This document shows, one piece after another, positions 45,297-56,014 of a stretch of DNA of 64,000 nucleotides. Every line of letters starts with the position of its first letter. The first letter of the stretch is position 1. This stretch comes from Brevundimonas vesicularis (lineage in GTDB: Bacteria > Pseudomonadota > Alphaproteobacteria > Caulobacterales > Caulobacteraceae), in the NCBI RefSeq assembly GCF_027105095.1, contig NZ_CP114278.1, positions 1,984,001-2,048,000 of the forward strand, given 5' to 3'. The notes under the pieces were generated by a model. That model saw only the letters and a program-made list of their open reading frames with translations. It did not search any database and was not told the origin of the DNA. A program made the translations under genes and the position numbers.

Positions 45297-45326
45297 GAAA
45301 AGGCGGCCCCTTTCGGGACCGCCTTT
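45297..45326 (-). terminator. Rho-independent terminator of the DUF4142 lipoprotein gene
   Basis: Minus strand: AAAGGCGGTCCC-GAAA-GGGGCCGCCTTTT, an interrupted 11-12-bp stem with a GAAA tetraloop and T-run, 23 bases after the stop codon. Confidence 0.8.
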
Positions 45327-45349
45327 GGTCAGCAACGCGACGGTTGCTT

Positions 45350-45946
45350 TTACTTCATCGCGTCCAGCAGGGTCTGGGCGCGGTCGCGGTGCGCGGTGAC
45401 CGGCGTCACCAGTTCGCGCGCAAGCGTGGACAGAGCCGGCGCTTCGGTGTTGTCGGCAAAGCCGTTCAGCAGCGTCAGCGTCTCGTTGTGAGCCGTGACC
45501 TGTTGATCCAGATAGACCTTGTCGAAGTCGTCCGGCGTCGCGGCGTTCAGATTGTCGATCAGGCCCTTGCGGCGTTCGTCCAGCGTCGTGGGGATGGCGA
45601 CGTTCGGCGCGGCGGTCGCTTGGGCGGCGGCGAGCTTCTCGCCGGCGGCGGTGTGATCCTTGGTGATCATGGCGGCCAGGGCCTTCACGTCCGCATTCTT
45701 GGACTTGGCGGCGGCGATCTTAGCGGCTTCCAGCTCGTACATGTTGCCGGTGCCCAGACCGGTGACGAAACCATCGACGGTGTTGGCGCCCATGGTCATG
45801 GCCGAGGTCTGGCCCACGACGCCGGACGTGGCGTCCTGGGTAGCGTTGACCGCTTCGCCGGTGTTCTGGGCGGCGCTGTCGCCACCCTGGTTGCAGGCGG
45901 CGAGAAGGGCCAGCGAGGCGACGCTGGCGATGGCGAGATATTTCAT
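45350..45946 (-). CDS. DUF4142 domain lipoprotein
   Basis: A 198-aa protein with a lipoprotein signal peptide: hydrophobic VASLALLAAC with the lipobox Cys at residue 18. The mature part is a DUF4142 four-helix, ferritin-like bundle (DGFVTGLGTGNMYELEAAKIAAAKSKNADVKALAAMITKDHTAAGEKL ... VYLDQQVTAHNETLTLLNGF), with the conserved MITKDHTAA His. The function of the family is unknown; members are often stress induced. Upstream there is GGAAC-N17-GGTT, close to the general-stress (EcfG) promoter consensus, and a terminator follows, so it forms its own unit. Confidence 0.88.
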   Translation of the reverse strand: MKYLAIASVASLALLAACNQGGDSAAQNTGEAVNATQDATSGVVGQTSAMTMGANTVDGFVTGLGTGNMYELEAAKIAAAKSKNADVKALAAMITKDHTAAGEKLAAAQATAAPNVAIPTTLDERRKGLIDNLNAATPDDFDKVYLDQQVTAHNETLTLLNGFADNTEAPALSTLARELVTPVTAHRDRAQTLLDAMK

Positions 45947-45973
45947 TGGAACAGTCTCCCTATGGACTGACCA

Positions 45974-45999
45974 AACCCATCACGCGCCCGTGAGGTTCC
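45974..45999 (-). promoter_or_regulatory. Putative EcfG/SigT-type general stress promoter of the DUF4142 gene
   Basis: Minus strand GGAAC (45999-45995), 17 bases, GGTT (45977-45974), ending 27 bases before the start codon at 45946. The alphaproteobacterial EcfG consensus is GGAAC-N16/17-CGTT; the -10 here has G in place of C. Confidence 0.5.
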
Positions 46000-46046
46000 C
46001 AAAAAATCAAAAGCTTGACCATTTATCCGGGGCTCACGGTCGACCG

Positions 46047-46531
46047 TCAGGGAAGCGTGTATTCCAGATCGTAGCGATGAACGCCGCCCTCGATCTTTAA
46101 GTGAAAGACGCCCGCAATCCCCGCCAAGTCGCCTTCCCCGGAACCGGGAACGATGGTGATCAGCAAATCCTGGCTGCCCGCCTCCATGACCCCTCGATGG
46201 ACCAAGGCGAAGGCGCCGCGTCGTCCGTCTAGCACCCCTGACACGCGTTCCATCGCGACATAGGCGCCCGAGCCATTGTTCAGAAGGCCCAGCATCTCGC
46301 CGGCGCCCTCGCCTTCCAGATCTCCGCGAAAGGTCTTGGACAGGCGCATCCGGCCCGGCGCTCCGGCGGGTGAGTCGGCCTCGGCCGCGACGGGCGTCAT
46401 CTGAACCTCGAAGGTTCCGACAGCTTGGGACATGATCTGGCTTTCCATTGGAGCAAGGGGCTGTGCGACTGCAGCGGCCGAGGGACCAGCCCCAGCAAGA
46501 GCCAAGCCGAACATCAACGCGGCGACGCACA

Positions 46532-46532
<1 letters not shown>
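46047..46532 (-). CDS. DUF3224 domain protein, exported
   Basis: A 161-aa protein with an N-terminal signal-like segment (CVAALMFGLALAGAGPSAAAVAQ) followed by a complete DUF3224 domain: GTFEVQMTP, RLSKTFRGDLEGEGAGEML, GAYVAMERVSGVLDGRRGAFALVHRGV, LITIVPGSGEGDLAGIAGVFHLKIEGGVHRYDLEYTLP. The family is a small calycin-like barrel of unknown function. Its ATG overlaps the dnaE stop by one base (TGATG), implying translation coupled to the replicative polymerase, although the functions look unrelated. The very long open frame upstream is a dnaE shadow. Confidence 0.85.
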
Positions 46533-49996
<3,464 letters not shown>

Positions 49997-50124
49997 GCCT
50001 TCTTCGACCCTGGCCCGCTGAAGAGCCCTACTCTACCCTGAGTCTCATATCGGGCGGCGCGCGGCCATCGCAAACCGGTCGCCCCACGGATCGGCTGTGG
50101 ATCGCCGGCTTCGGACGGTCCTCG

Positions 50125-50146
50125 AAAAAAACACCGTCTAAAGTGT
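50125..50146 (-). terminator. T-rich terminator behind the SOS micro-gene
   Basis: Minus strand ACAC-TTTAGACG-GTGT, a short stem, followed by seven T (complement of 50125-50131), 16 bases after the stop of the 30-aa ORF. The stem is short, but the T7 run is unusual for this GC-rich window. Confidence 0.5.
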
Positions 50147-50161
50147 CTAATTCGTCTGATC

Positions 50162-50254
50162 TCAGGCGGTGACGCTGATCGCCACGGTCCAGACCATCCA
50201 AACAAAACCGCCGCACGACGCCAGCGACAGCATATCCCTTATCAAACGCGGCAT
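50162..50254 (-). CDS. SidA-like SOS-induced 30-aa inner-membrane peptide (candidate cell-division inhibitor)
   Basis: A 30-codon ORF, ATG 50254 to TGA 50162, with a Shine-Dalgarno GGAG (50263-50266) eight bases upstream. The peptide begins MPRLIRDMLSLASC, has an Arg-containing N-terminus, and then one hydrophobic helix, GGFVWMVWTVAISVTA, to its very C-terminus: a single-pass inner-membrane micro-protein. It is directly preceded by a consensus promoter whose -10 is overlapped by a perfect LexA box, and followed by a T-run. In Caulobacter crescentus, SidA is a 29-aa SOS-induced membrane peptide that blocks division at the FtsW/FtsN step; size, topology and regulation here match. Orthology is inferred, not aligned. 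It is divergent from msrA and upstream of dnaE on the same strand. Confidence 0.75.
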   Translation of the reverse strand: MPRLIRDMLSLASCGGFVWMVWTVAISVTA

Positions 50255-50280
50255 GATCTTGGCTCCGAGACATCCGATAT

Positions 50281-50320
50281 GTTCTGCGAATGTTCTATGT
50301 TGGCGTTTTGTTCCGGTCAA
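50281..50320 (-). promoter_or_regulatory. SOS promoter of the SidA-like gene: sigma70-type elements with overlapping LexA box
   Basis: Minus strand: -35 TTGACC (50320-50315), 17-bp spacer, -10 TAGAAC (50297-50292). The LexA box GAAC-ATTCGCA-GAAC (50295-50281, i.e. GTTC-N7-GTTC on plus) overlaps the -10 and the predicted start site, so bound LexA would block RNA polymerase. The box ends 26 bases before the ATG. Confidence 0.8.
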
Positions 50321-50382
50321 GTCGCGCTCGGTAAAACCGTTTGCGCGTCGCCGTCGTAGTCACTGCAACAGGAGATGAGACC

Positions 50383-51006
50383 ATGTCCCTTCGCACGACA
50401 GCCCTCGCCGCCGTTGCATCCTTGAGCGTCGCCGCGCTGGCGATCGGCGCGCCTCTGGCCCGTCAGGCCGAAGCGCAGTCGGCGTTTCAGACCGCGATCT
50501 TCGCCGGCGGCTGCTTCTGGTCGGAGGAGAAGGCCTTCGACGACGTGCCGGGGGTGCGCTCGGCCGTGTCCGGCTTCGTCGGCGGCCATACCGCCAACCC
50601 GACCTATGAGCAGGTGGTGCGCGGCGGCACTGGCCATATGGAAGCGGTGCAGGTCACCTTCGATCCGCGCGTGGTCAGCTATCGCACCCTGGTCGATCGC
50701 TATTGGCGCACCATCGACCCGACCGATCCGAACGGTCAGTTCTGCGACCAGGGGCCGTCGTATCGATCCGCCGTCTTTGCGACAGCGATTCAGCGCGCAG
50801 ACGCCATCGCCTCGCGCGATACGGCGATGCGCGTGCTGAGAAAGAGCTTCACCACGCCGGTCGTCGGCGCCCAGCGGTTCTGGCCGGCCGGCGAGGAACA
50901 CCAGAACTACGCCAAACGCCACGCCGCCAGCTATCAGGCCTACCGGATCGGATGCCGCCGCCCCGAACGCCTGCGAGCGATTTGGGGCGACGCCGCCGTC
51001 AGCTGA
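50383..51006 (+). CDS. msrA: Peptide-methionine (S)-S-oxide reductase MsrA, exported
   Basis: A 207-aa enzyme that repairs methionine-S-sulfoxide. The N-terminus is a signal peptide (AAVASLSVAALAIGAPLARQAEAQ), then IFAGGCFWSEEKAFDDVPGV with nucleophile Cys C44, YEQVVRGGTGHMEAVQVTFDP, GQFCDQGPSYRSAVF and AEEHQNY-like AGEEHQNYAKRH. The export signal suggests periplasmic repair. GGAGATGAG precedes ATG 50383. It is divergent from the SidA-like gene; the LexA box lies 88 bases upstream of its start, so SOS influence cannot be excluded. It is convergent with lolD. Confidence 0.94.
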   Translation: MSLRTTALAAVASLSVAALAIGAPLARQAEAQSAFQTAIFAGGCFWSEEKAFDDVPGVRSAVSGFVGGHTANPTYEQVVRGGTGHMEAVQVTFDPRVVSYRTLVDRYWRTIDPTDPNGQFCDQGPSYRSAVFATAIQRADAIASRDTAMRVLRKSFTTPVVGAQRFWPAGEEHQNYAKRHAASYQAYRIGCRRPERLRAIWGDAAVS

Positions 51007-51020
51007 TCGATAGGCGTGGC

Positions 51021-51725
51021 TCAGTAGGCGTGGCTCTGGGCCTCGCGCTGTTCCAGATGACCATCCTTCAGGGCGAAGACGCGGTCCATATGGCCGGCCA
51101 ACTCCATATTGTGGGTGGCGATCAGGGCGGCCACGCCCGTGGTCTTGGCCAGGTCGCGCAGGGATTCGAACACGGATTGGCTGGTGGTCGGATCCAGATT
51201 GCCGGTCGGCTCGTCGGCCAGCAGCAGCCGTGGGCCGTTGGCCAGCGCGCGACCGATGGCGACGCGCTGTTGTTCACCGCCCGACAGCTGAGCCGGCTGG
51301 TGCGTCAGGCGTTCGCCTAGCCCAAGGGCCGTCAGCGTGACCTCGGCGCGTTTGCGCGCCTCGTCCTGGGACACGCCGGCGATCCGCATCGGCAAAGCGA
51401 CATTATCGCGCGCATCGAACTCGGGCAGCAGGTGGTGGAACTGATAGACGAAGCCGATCCGGCCCAGGCGCAGACGCGTGCGGGCGCGCTCGTCCAGATC
51501 ACCGACCTGTTCGCCGTCGATGGCGACCGTGCCGCTGGTGGGTTTCTCCAACAGGCCGGCGGCGTGCAGCAGCGACGACTTGCCCGAGCCCGACGGCCCG
51601 ATCAGCCCGACCAGTTCGCCGGGATAGACGTCCAGATCGACGCCCTTCAGCACGGTCAGGCCGCCCTGGGCGGTGTCATAGGTGCGGGTCAGGCCGCGCA
51701 CCGAAAGGATGGGAGCCTTACTCAT
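51021..51725 (-). CDS. lolD: Lipoprotein-releasing ABC transporter ATP-binding protein LolD
   Basis: A 234-aa ATPase of the MacB/LolD type: Walker A GPSGSGKSSLL, Q-loop YQFHHLLPEF, ABC signature LSGGEQQRVAIGRAL, Walker B LLLADEPTGNLD and H-loop THNMELA. With the permease just upstream (8-base overlap) it extracts outer-membrane lipoproteins from the inner membrane. The last codons (QSHAY) sit in a 14-bp imperfect tandem duplication that continues beyond the stop. Confidence 0.95.
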   Translation of the reverse strand: MSKAPILSVRGLTRTYDTAQGGLTVLKGVDLDVYPGELVGLIGPSGSGKSSLLHAAGLLEKPTSGTVAIDGEQVGDLDERARTRLRLGRIGFVYQFHHLLPEFDARDNVALPMRIAGVSQDEARKRAEVTLTALGLGERLTHQPAQLSGGEQQRVAIGRALANGPRLLLADEPTGNLDPTTSQSVFESLRDLAKTTGVAALIATHNMELAGHMDRVFALKDGHLEQREAQSHAY

Positions 51726-53004
51726 AGCGCAGCGCCTCCACGGGATCGATGCGAGACGCGTTCCAGGACGGCGGCAGGCTGGCGATACAGCTCATCAACA
51801 GGGACCAGAAGGCCACCCAGGTCACGTCCACCGGATCGACCAGGGCCGGGATGGCGTCCAGCATATAGACGTCGGAATCGAACAGCTTGGTCTGCAGCAC
51901 GAACTCCAGGAAATGCTGGATCGAACCAATGTTCCAGCAGAACAGCAGACCCAGGATCAGCCCTGCGATGGTGCCCGCCACCCCGATCATGGCGCCGGCC
52001 ATGAAGAAGACGCGCAGGATCGCCGAGGGGCTGGCGCCGATGGTGCGCAGGATGGCGATGTCGCGACCCTTGTTCTTCACCAGCATGACGATGCCGGAGA
52101 TGATGTTCATGGCGGCGATGGCGACGACGAGGCCCAGGATGATGCTCATGGCCACGCGTTCGACCTTCAGCGCGCCATAGAAGGCGGCGAGACGCTCGCG
52201 CCAGTCGCTGACGACCGAGCCGGGACCGGCCGCGTCGCGGATGGCGGCGGTCAGGGCGCCGACCTGATCGGGATCGTCCACCTTGATTTCGATCGCGTCC
52301 CAGACCCCTTCCTTGCCGAAGAAGAGCTGCTGCTGCTCCAGCGGCATGAAGATGAAGGCGCGGTCATAGTCGGCGGCGCCCGAACGGAACAGGCCGCCGA
52401 CGAAATAGGTCTTCTCAAGTCCGCCGAGGTTGCCGAAGGCGCTGTCGGCCCCGGTCGGCGAATACAGGGTCACAGGATCGCCGACGCGCAGGCCCATGGA
52501 GTTGGCCAGGGCCGCGCCGACCAGAATGCGGTCGCCGCCATAGGGCCCCTTGCCGAAGCTGGCGCGTTCCTGCGGGCTCAGACTGTCGAAGACATACTGG
52601 GTCTTGGCCAGATCCTCTGGGCGGATGCCCTTGGCGATGGCGCCGGTCGTATAGCTGCCGACGCGGATCAGGCTTTGGGCCTCGTTCAGCGGACTGGCGC
52701 TGGCGACGCCGGGCACGGCCTGGATGCGCTTAAGGGCGGCTTCGCGATCCGGCGAGGTCAGGACCTGCCCCTGCACATACATGTGGCCGTTGAACGCCAG
52801 CATGCGGCCCAGCAGTTCGCTGCGGAAGCCGGACATGATGCTCATGACGCTGATCAGCACGGCGACAGCCAGCATGATGCCGATGAAGCTGATGACGGCG
52901 ATGGTGGCGACGCCGCCTTCCTTGCGCTTGGCGCGCAGGTAGCGCAGGGCCAGGCCGATCTCCCACGAGGAGAAGGCGCCGGACGGACGAGACGGCAGGC
53001 TCAA
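51718..53004 (-). CDS. Lipoprotein-releasing ABC transporter permease (LolC/LolE family)
   Basis: A 428-aa permease with one N-terminal membrane helix ([28 protein letters not shown]) after [16 protein letters not shown], a large periplasmic MacB_PCD-type domain (about 55-270), and three C-terminal helices within the FtsX domain ([67 protein letters not shown]), ending [13 protein letters not shown]. Only one permease is encoded here, so the complex may be a homodimer. The start is TTG 53004, overlapping the proS stop (TTGA). Confidence 0.92.
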   Translation of the reverse strand: MSLPSRPSGAFSSWEIGLALRYLRAKRKEGGVATIAVISFIGIMLAVAVLISVMSIMSGFRSELLGRMLAFNGHMYVQGQVLTSPDREAALKRIQAVPGVASASPLNEAQSLIRVGSYTTGAIAKGIRPEDLAKTQYVFDSLSPQERASFGKGPYGGDRILVGAALANSMGLRVGDPVTLYSPTGADSAFGNLGGLEKTYFVGGLFRSGAADYDRAFIFMPLEQQQLFFGKEGVWDAIEIKVDDPDQVGALTAAIRDAAGPGSVVSDWRERLAAFYGALKVERVAMSIILGLVVAIAAMNIISGIVMLVKNKGRDIAILRTIGASPSAILRVFFMAGAMIGVAGTIAGLILGLLFCWNIGSIQHFLEFVLQTKLFDSDVYMLDAIPALVDPVDVTWVAFWSLLMSCIASLPPSWNASRIDPVEALRYE

Positions 53005-54317
53005 GCGGTCAGCCTTTCAATAGCTTCGGCGAGCGGCACGGAGACCTTCTCGCCGGTGGCGCGACGTTTCAGTTCGACCACGCCGTCCGCCAGACCCTTG
53101 GGACCGATGGTCAGCTGCCACGGCACGCCGATCAGGTCGGCGGTGGCGAACTTGCCGCCGGGACGTTCGTCGGTGTCGTCGTACAGGACGTCCTTGCCGA
53201 GCTTTTCAAGCTGGGCCACCGCGTCCTCGCAGGCGGCCGAGACGGCCTCGTCATTGGCGCGCAGATTGATGACGACCACGTCGAACGGCGCGACCGCGTC
53301 GGGCCAGATGATGCCGCCGGCGTCGTGGCTCGCTTCGATGATGGCGCCCAGCAGGCGCGACACGCCGACGCCATAGCTGCCCATGTGGACCTCGGCGTCC
53401 TGACCGTCAGGCCCGGCGACCTTGGCCTTCATCGGGGCGGAGTATTTGGTCCCGAAGTAGAAGATGTGGCCGACCTCGATCCCGCGCGCCGACAGGCGGT
53501 CGCCCTCGGCGGTCTTGGCCTCGAACTGCGACGGATCGTGCATCTCTTCGGTGGCGGCGTAGAGCGCGGTCCGCTCGTCGAACACGGCCTGCACGGCTTC
53601 GGGGCTAAAGTCGTCGCCAGGCGCGGGCATCTCGACCAGCTTGCGGTCGCAGAAGACCTCGCTCTCGCCCGTTTCGGCCAGGACGATGAACTCGTGGCTC
53701 AAATCGCCGCCGATGGGGCCTGTGTCGGCGCGCATCGGCACGGCCTTCAGGCCCATGCGGGCGAAGGTGTTCAGATAGGCGACGAACATGCGGTTGTAGG
53801 CGACGCGGGCCGCGGCCTCGTCCACATCAAACGAATAGGCGTCCTTCATCAGGAACTCGCGCCCGCGCATCACGCCAAAGCGCGGACGGCGCTCGTCGCG
53901 GAACTTCCACTGGATGTGAAACAGGTTCAGCGGCAGCGACTTGTAGGACTTCACATAGGCCCGGAAGATGTCGGTGATCATCTCCTCGTTGGTCGGTCCG
54001 TAAAGCAGCTCGCGCTCATGCCGGTCGGTGATGCGCAGCATCTCGGGGCCGTAGGCGTCATAGCGGCCGCTCTCGCGCCACAGGTCGGCCAGTTGCAGCG
54101 TCGGCATCAGCAGTTCGACGGCCCCGGCCCGCATCTGCTCCTCGCGCACGATCTGCTCGATCTTTCGCAGCACCTTCAGACCCAGCGGCAGCCAGGCGTA
54201 GATGCCGGCGGCCTCCTGCTTGATCATGCCGGCGCGCAGCATCAGCTGGTGCGAGACGATCTGGGCGTCCGAAGGGGCTTCCTTCAGCGTGGGCAGGAAA
54301 AAGCGCGACAGGCGCAT
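53001..54317 (-). CDS. proS: Proline--tRNA ligase, short form
   Basis: A 438-aa class II synthetase lacking the roughly 180-residue editing insertion of E. coli ProS; this short version is typical of alphaproteobacteria. Motif 2-type [56 protein letters not shown], motif 3 [13 protein letters not shown], and the anticodon-binding C-terminal domain are present. Editing of Ala-tRNAPro must be done by a separate factor. Its stop overlaps the start of the Lol permease gene. Confidence 0.96.
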   Translation of the reverse strand: MRLSRFFLPTLKEAPSDAQIVSHQLMLRAGMIKQEAAGIYAWLPLGLKVLRKIEQIVREEQMRAGAVELLMPTLQLADLWRESGRYDAYGPEMLRITDRHERELLYGPTNEEMITDIFRAYVKSYKSLPLNLFHIQWKFRDERRPRFGVMRGREFLMKDAYSFDVDEAAARVAYNRMFVAYLNTFARMGLKAVPMRADTGPIGGDLSHEFIVLAETGESEVFCDRKLVEMPAPGDDFSPEAVQAVFDERTALYAATEEMHDPSQFEAKTAEGDRLSARGIEVGHIFYFGTKYSAPMKAKVAGPDGQDAEVHMGSYGVGVSRLLGAIIEASHDAGGIIWPDAVAPFDVVVINLRANDEAVSAACEDAVAQLEKLGKDVLYDDTDERPGGKFATADLIGVPWQLTIGPKGLADGVVELKRRATGEKVSVPLAEAIERLTA

Positions 54318-54394
54318 GGTCGGGAATCCTAGGCGTAGAGACGGAACAAGGCTTTAGCCGCTCGGACGGGGCGAAAGCTAGGCCGATGCGTCGT

Positions 54395-54661
54395 TTAGAC
54401 AGCGGGGCCGCTGGCGAAGTTCGGAAGAGGCAGCCAGCCCGTGAAGATCAGCACCATCACGAACACCCAAACGAGGGCCGAGACCCAGGTCGTCGTCAGG
54501 AACTTCTTCTTCAGATTGGGCGTCTTGGGCGCGCCCCATTGTGAGCCGTCGGTCGGCGGCTCGTGCGTTTCGCTGGCCGTGCCCAGCGGCAGCACGGCGA
54601 ACAGCACCGTCCACCAGGCGATGATGTAGATGCCGACCATGGTGAAGACGCCGATGGGCAT
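54395..54661 (-). CDS. DUF1467 family membrane protein
   Basis: An 88-aa two-helix membrane protein: FTMVGIYIIAWWTVLFAVLPLG and LTTTWVSALVWVFVMVLIFTGWL joined by a hydrophilic loop containing GAPKTPNLKKK. This is the DUF1467 family, conserved in alphaproteobacteria close to proS and lol genes; function unknown. The ATG at 54661 is nine bases downstream of the next gene in the same direction. Confidence 0.88.
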   Translation of the reverse strand: MPIGVFTMVGIYIIAWWTVLFAVLPLGTASETHEPPTDGSQWGAPKTPNLKKKFLTTTWVSALVWVFVMVLIFTGWLPLPNFASGPAV

Positions 54662-54670
54662 GACGGACCT

Positions 54671-55009
54671 CTAGGGATGGGGCCGGCCGACGCCGTAGCG
54701 GGCCGCCAGATAGGGAGCGATGGCGTGATCCTGAAGAAACCGCCGGCCGGTCGTTTCGCTGACCTCGGCCTCGGGCCAATCCAGCGCGCCGTCCAGGATC
54801 AGGATGGGGCAGCTCTGATGCACCTCGCCGACTTGGTCGATGACCGGCTGACGTGGGCGCGGATGGTCCAGATAGACGACGTCCAGCGCGTCGCGAAGCT
54901 GAGGATAGAAGGCCAGGACACCCTCGATATAGGCGCCAGGCGGGCAGAACCACGGACCGCCCTGATCGTCGTGCCAGTCGGGGTTCAGCAGGAAGAGTCG
55001 CTCGGTCAT
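54671..55009 (-). CDS. DUF3088 domain protein
   Basis: A 112-aa small protein that I place in the DUF3088 family from the N-terminal RLFLLNPDWHDDQGGPWFCPPGAYIEGVLAFYP and VHQSCPILILDGALDWPEAEV segments (thioredoxin-like look, with isolated Cys residues). No signal peptide or membrane segment. I chose the ATG at 55009 (MTERLFLLNPDW); the frame is open 20 codons further but without family sequence. Function unknown. Confidence 0.75.
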   Translation of the reverse strand: MTERLFLLNPDWHDDQGGPWFCPPGAYIEGVLAFYPQLRDALDVVYLDHPRPRQPVIDQVGEVHQSCPILILDGALDWPEAEVSETTGRRFLQDHAIAPYLAARYGVGRPHP

Positions 55010-55049
55010 CGGCGTGGATATATCCGAGTTGAGGCCGTCGGCGCGACCG

Positions 55050-55958
55050 CTATTCGCACGATGCGCCAAACCCCGGCGCCCGTAACGCCAGAAGGATCGA
55101 AGAGCGCGCCTGCTGCGTGATCGCCCCTGCGCCTTGCAGCACGCAGCCGACAGCGGTGTTTGAGTTGGGCGCCAGAAGGCCGTAGGTCAGCCCCTCCTGC
55201 GCCAGGCGAGCCTGGGCGCCCTTCAACGTTTCGACGGCCGTCGCGACGCGCGCCGGGTCATTGGTGATGCGCGTCATCTCGTGCAGCGCCTCGCCCGAAC
55301 TGGGGAAGTCATAGGCGTTCGGATCGAACGGCGCGATCTCGGCCGACAGGCGTTCGGGATGAATGTCGATGCCGAACTTGGCGTTCTGACTGGCCGAGAA
55401 GGCGATGGCCGGCCCGCTCTCAGGCACGACGAGAATATAGGCATGGCGCGGAAACAGCAGATATTGCGCCATGAACTTGGTCACTGGCACCAAAGGCATC
55501 CCGTCCGGTCCCAAAGCGTGGGCGCCGACATAGACGCCCGACGGCACGCTGCGCGCATCGATCCGGCCATTCAGCTTCAGGATGCGATCGACCATGACGT
55601 GGTCGAGCAGAAAGACGCCGTCCTCTGCCTCGCGCTCCAGATAGGAATGGATGGCGGCGGTGTCGGGCGCTGGTCCCAGATCGCGACCATATACGGTCGG
55701 AAAGGCGGTCGGCGACATCGGTTGGCCGTCGGGCGGGCTGAACCACAGCACGCGCAGTTCGTGAACCGTCCGCGCCAAAGGGTCTTCGCCCCGGAAGGTC
55801 GACAGGCTGAGCACCAGATTGACCACGGCGAACAGGGCGACGAAGCCGACCAGCCCCTGCCCTGCAATCACCGCCCACCGCCGCCAACCGCGCAGCGGAT
55901 GACGGGCGTGCCGGATCCGCTCCAGCAGGCGGCGCGCACGGGCAGGCTTTTTCGACAT
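55050..55958 (-). CDS. Hypothetical single-pass membrane protein
   Basis: A 302-aa protein with a very basic N-terminus (MSKKPARARRLLERIRHARH), one membrane helix (VIAGQGLVGFVALFAVVNLVLSL) and a soluble C-terminal region that should face the periplasm by the positive-inside rule. I do not recognise the domain. The region VYGRDLGPAPDTAAIHSYLEREAEDGVFLLDHVMVDRILKLNGRID and the late Cys pair (GCVLQG, GASCE) may be structural landmarks. It lies between RNase J and the DUF3088 gene on the same strand. Confidence 0.7.
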   Translation of the reverse strand: MSKKPARARRLLERIRHARHPLRGWRRWAVIAGQGLVGFVALFAVVNLVLSLSTFRGEDPLARTVHELRVLWFSPPDGQPMSPTAFPTVYGRDLGPAPDTAAIHSYLEREAEDGVFLLDHVMVDRILKLNGRIDARSVPSGVYVGAHALGPDGMPLVPVTKFMAQYLLFPRHAYILVVPESGPAIAFSASQNAKFGIDIHPERLSAEIAPFDPNAYDFPSSGEALHEMTRITNDPARVATAVETLKGAQARLAQEGLTYGLLAPNSNTAVGCVLQGAGAITQQARSSILLALRAPGFGASCE

Positions 55959-56014
55959 GCGTTTCCCCGACCGTTCAGGCGCACGACAAATGCGCCCAAA
56001 CGGTCAAGGTTGCA

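Noticed and set aside
46035..46048. Palindrome cacggtcgaccgtg at the end of the DUF3224 gene
   Set aside because: A hairpin is possible, but the nearest T-run is about 30 bases away and the stem overlaps the stop codon; not enough for a terminator or operator call.
50028..50273. 81-aa minus-strand ORF in the dnaE-msrA gap
   Set aside because: It reads through the SidA-like region in another frame, is Arg/Asp-rich without hydrophobic or domain character, and lacks the good Shine-Dalgarno of the 30-aa ORF.
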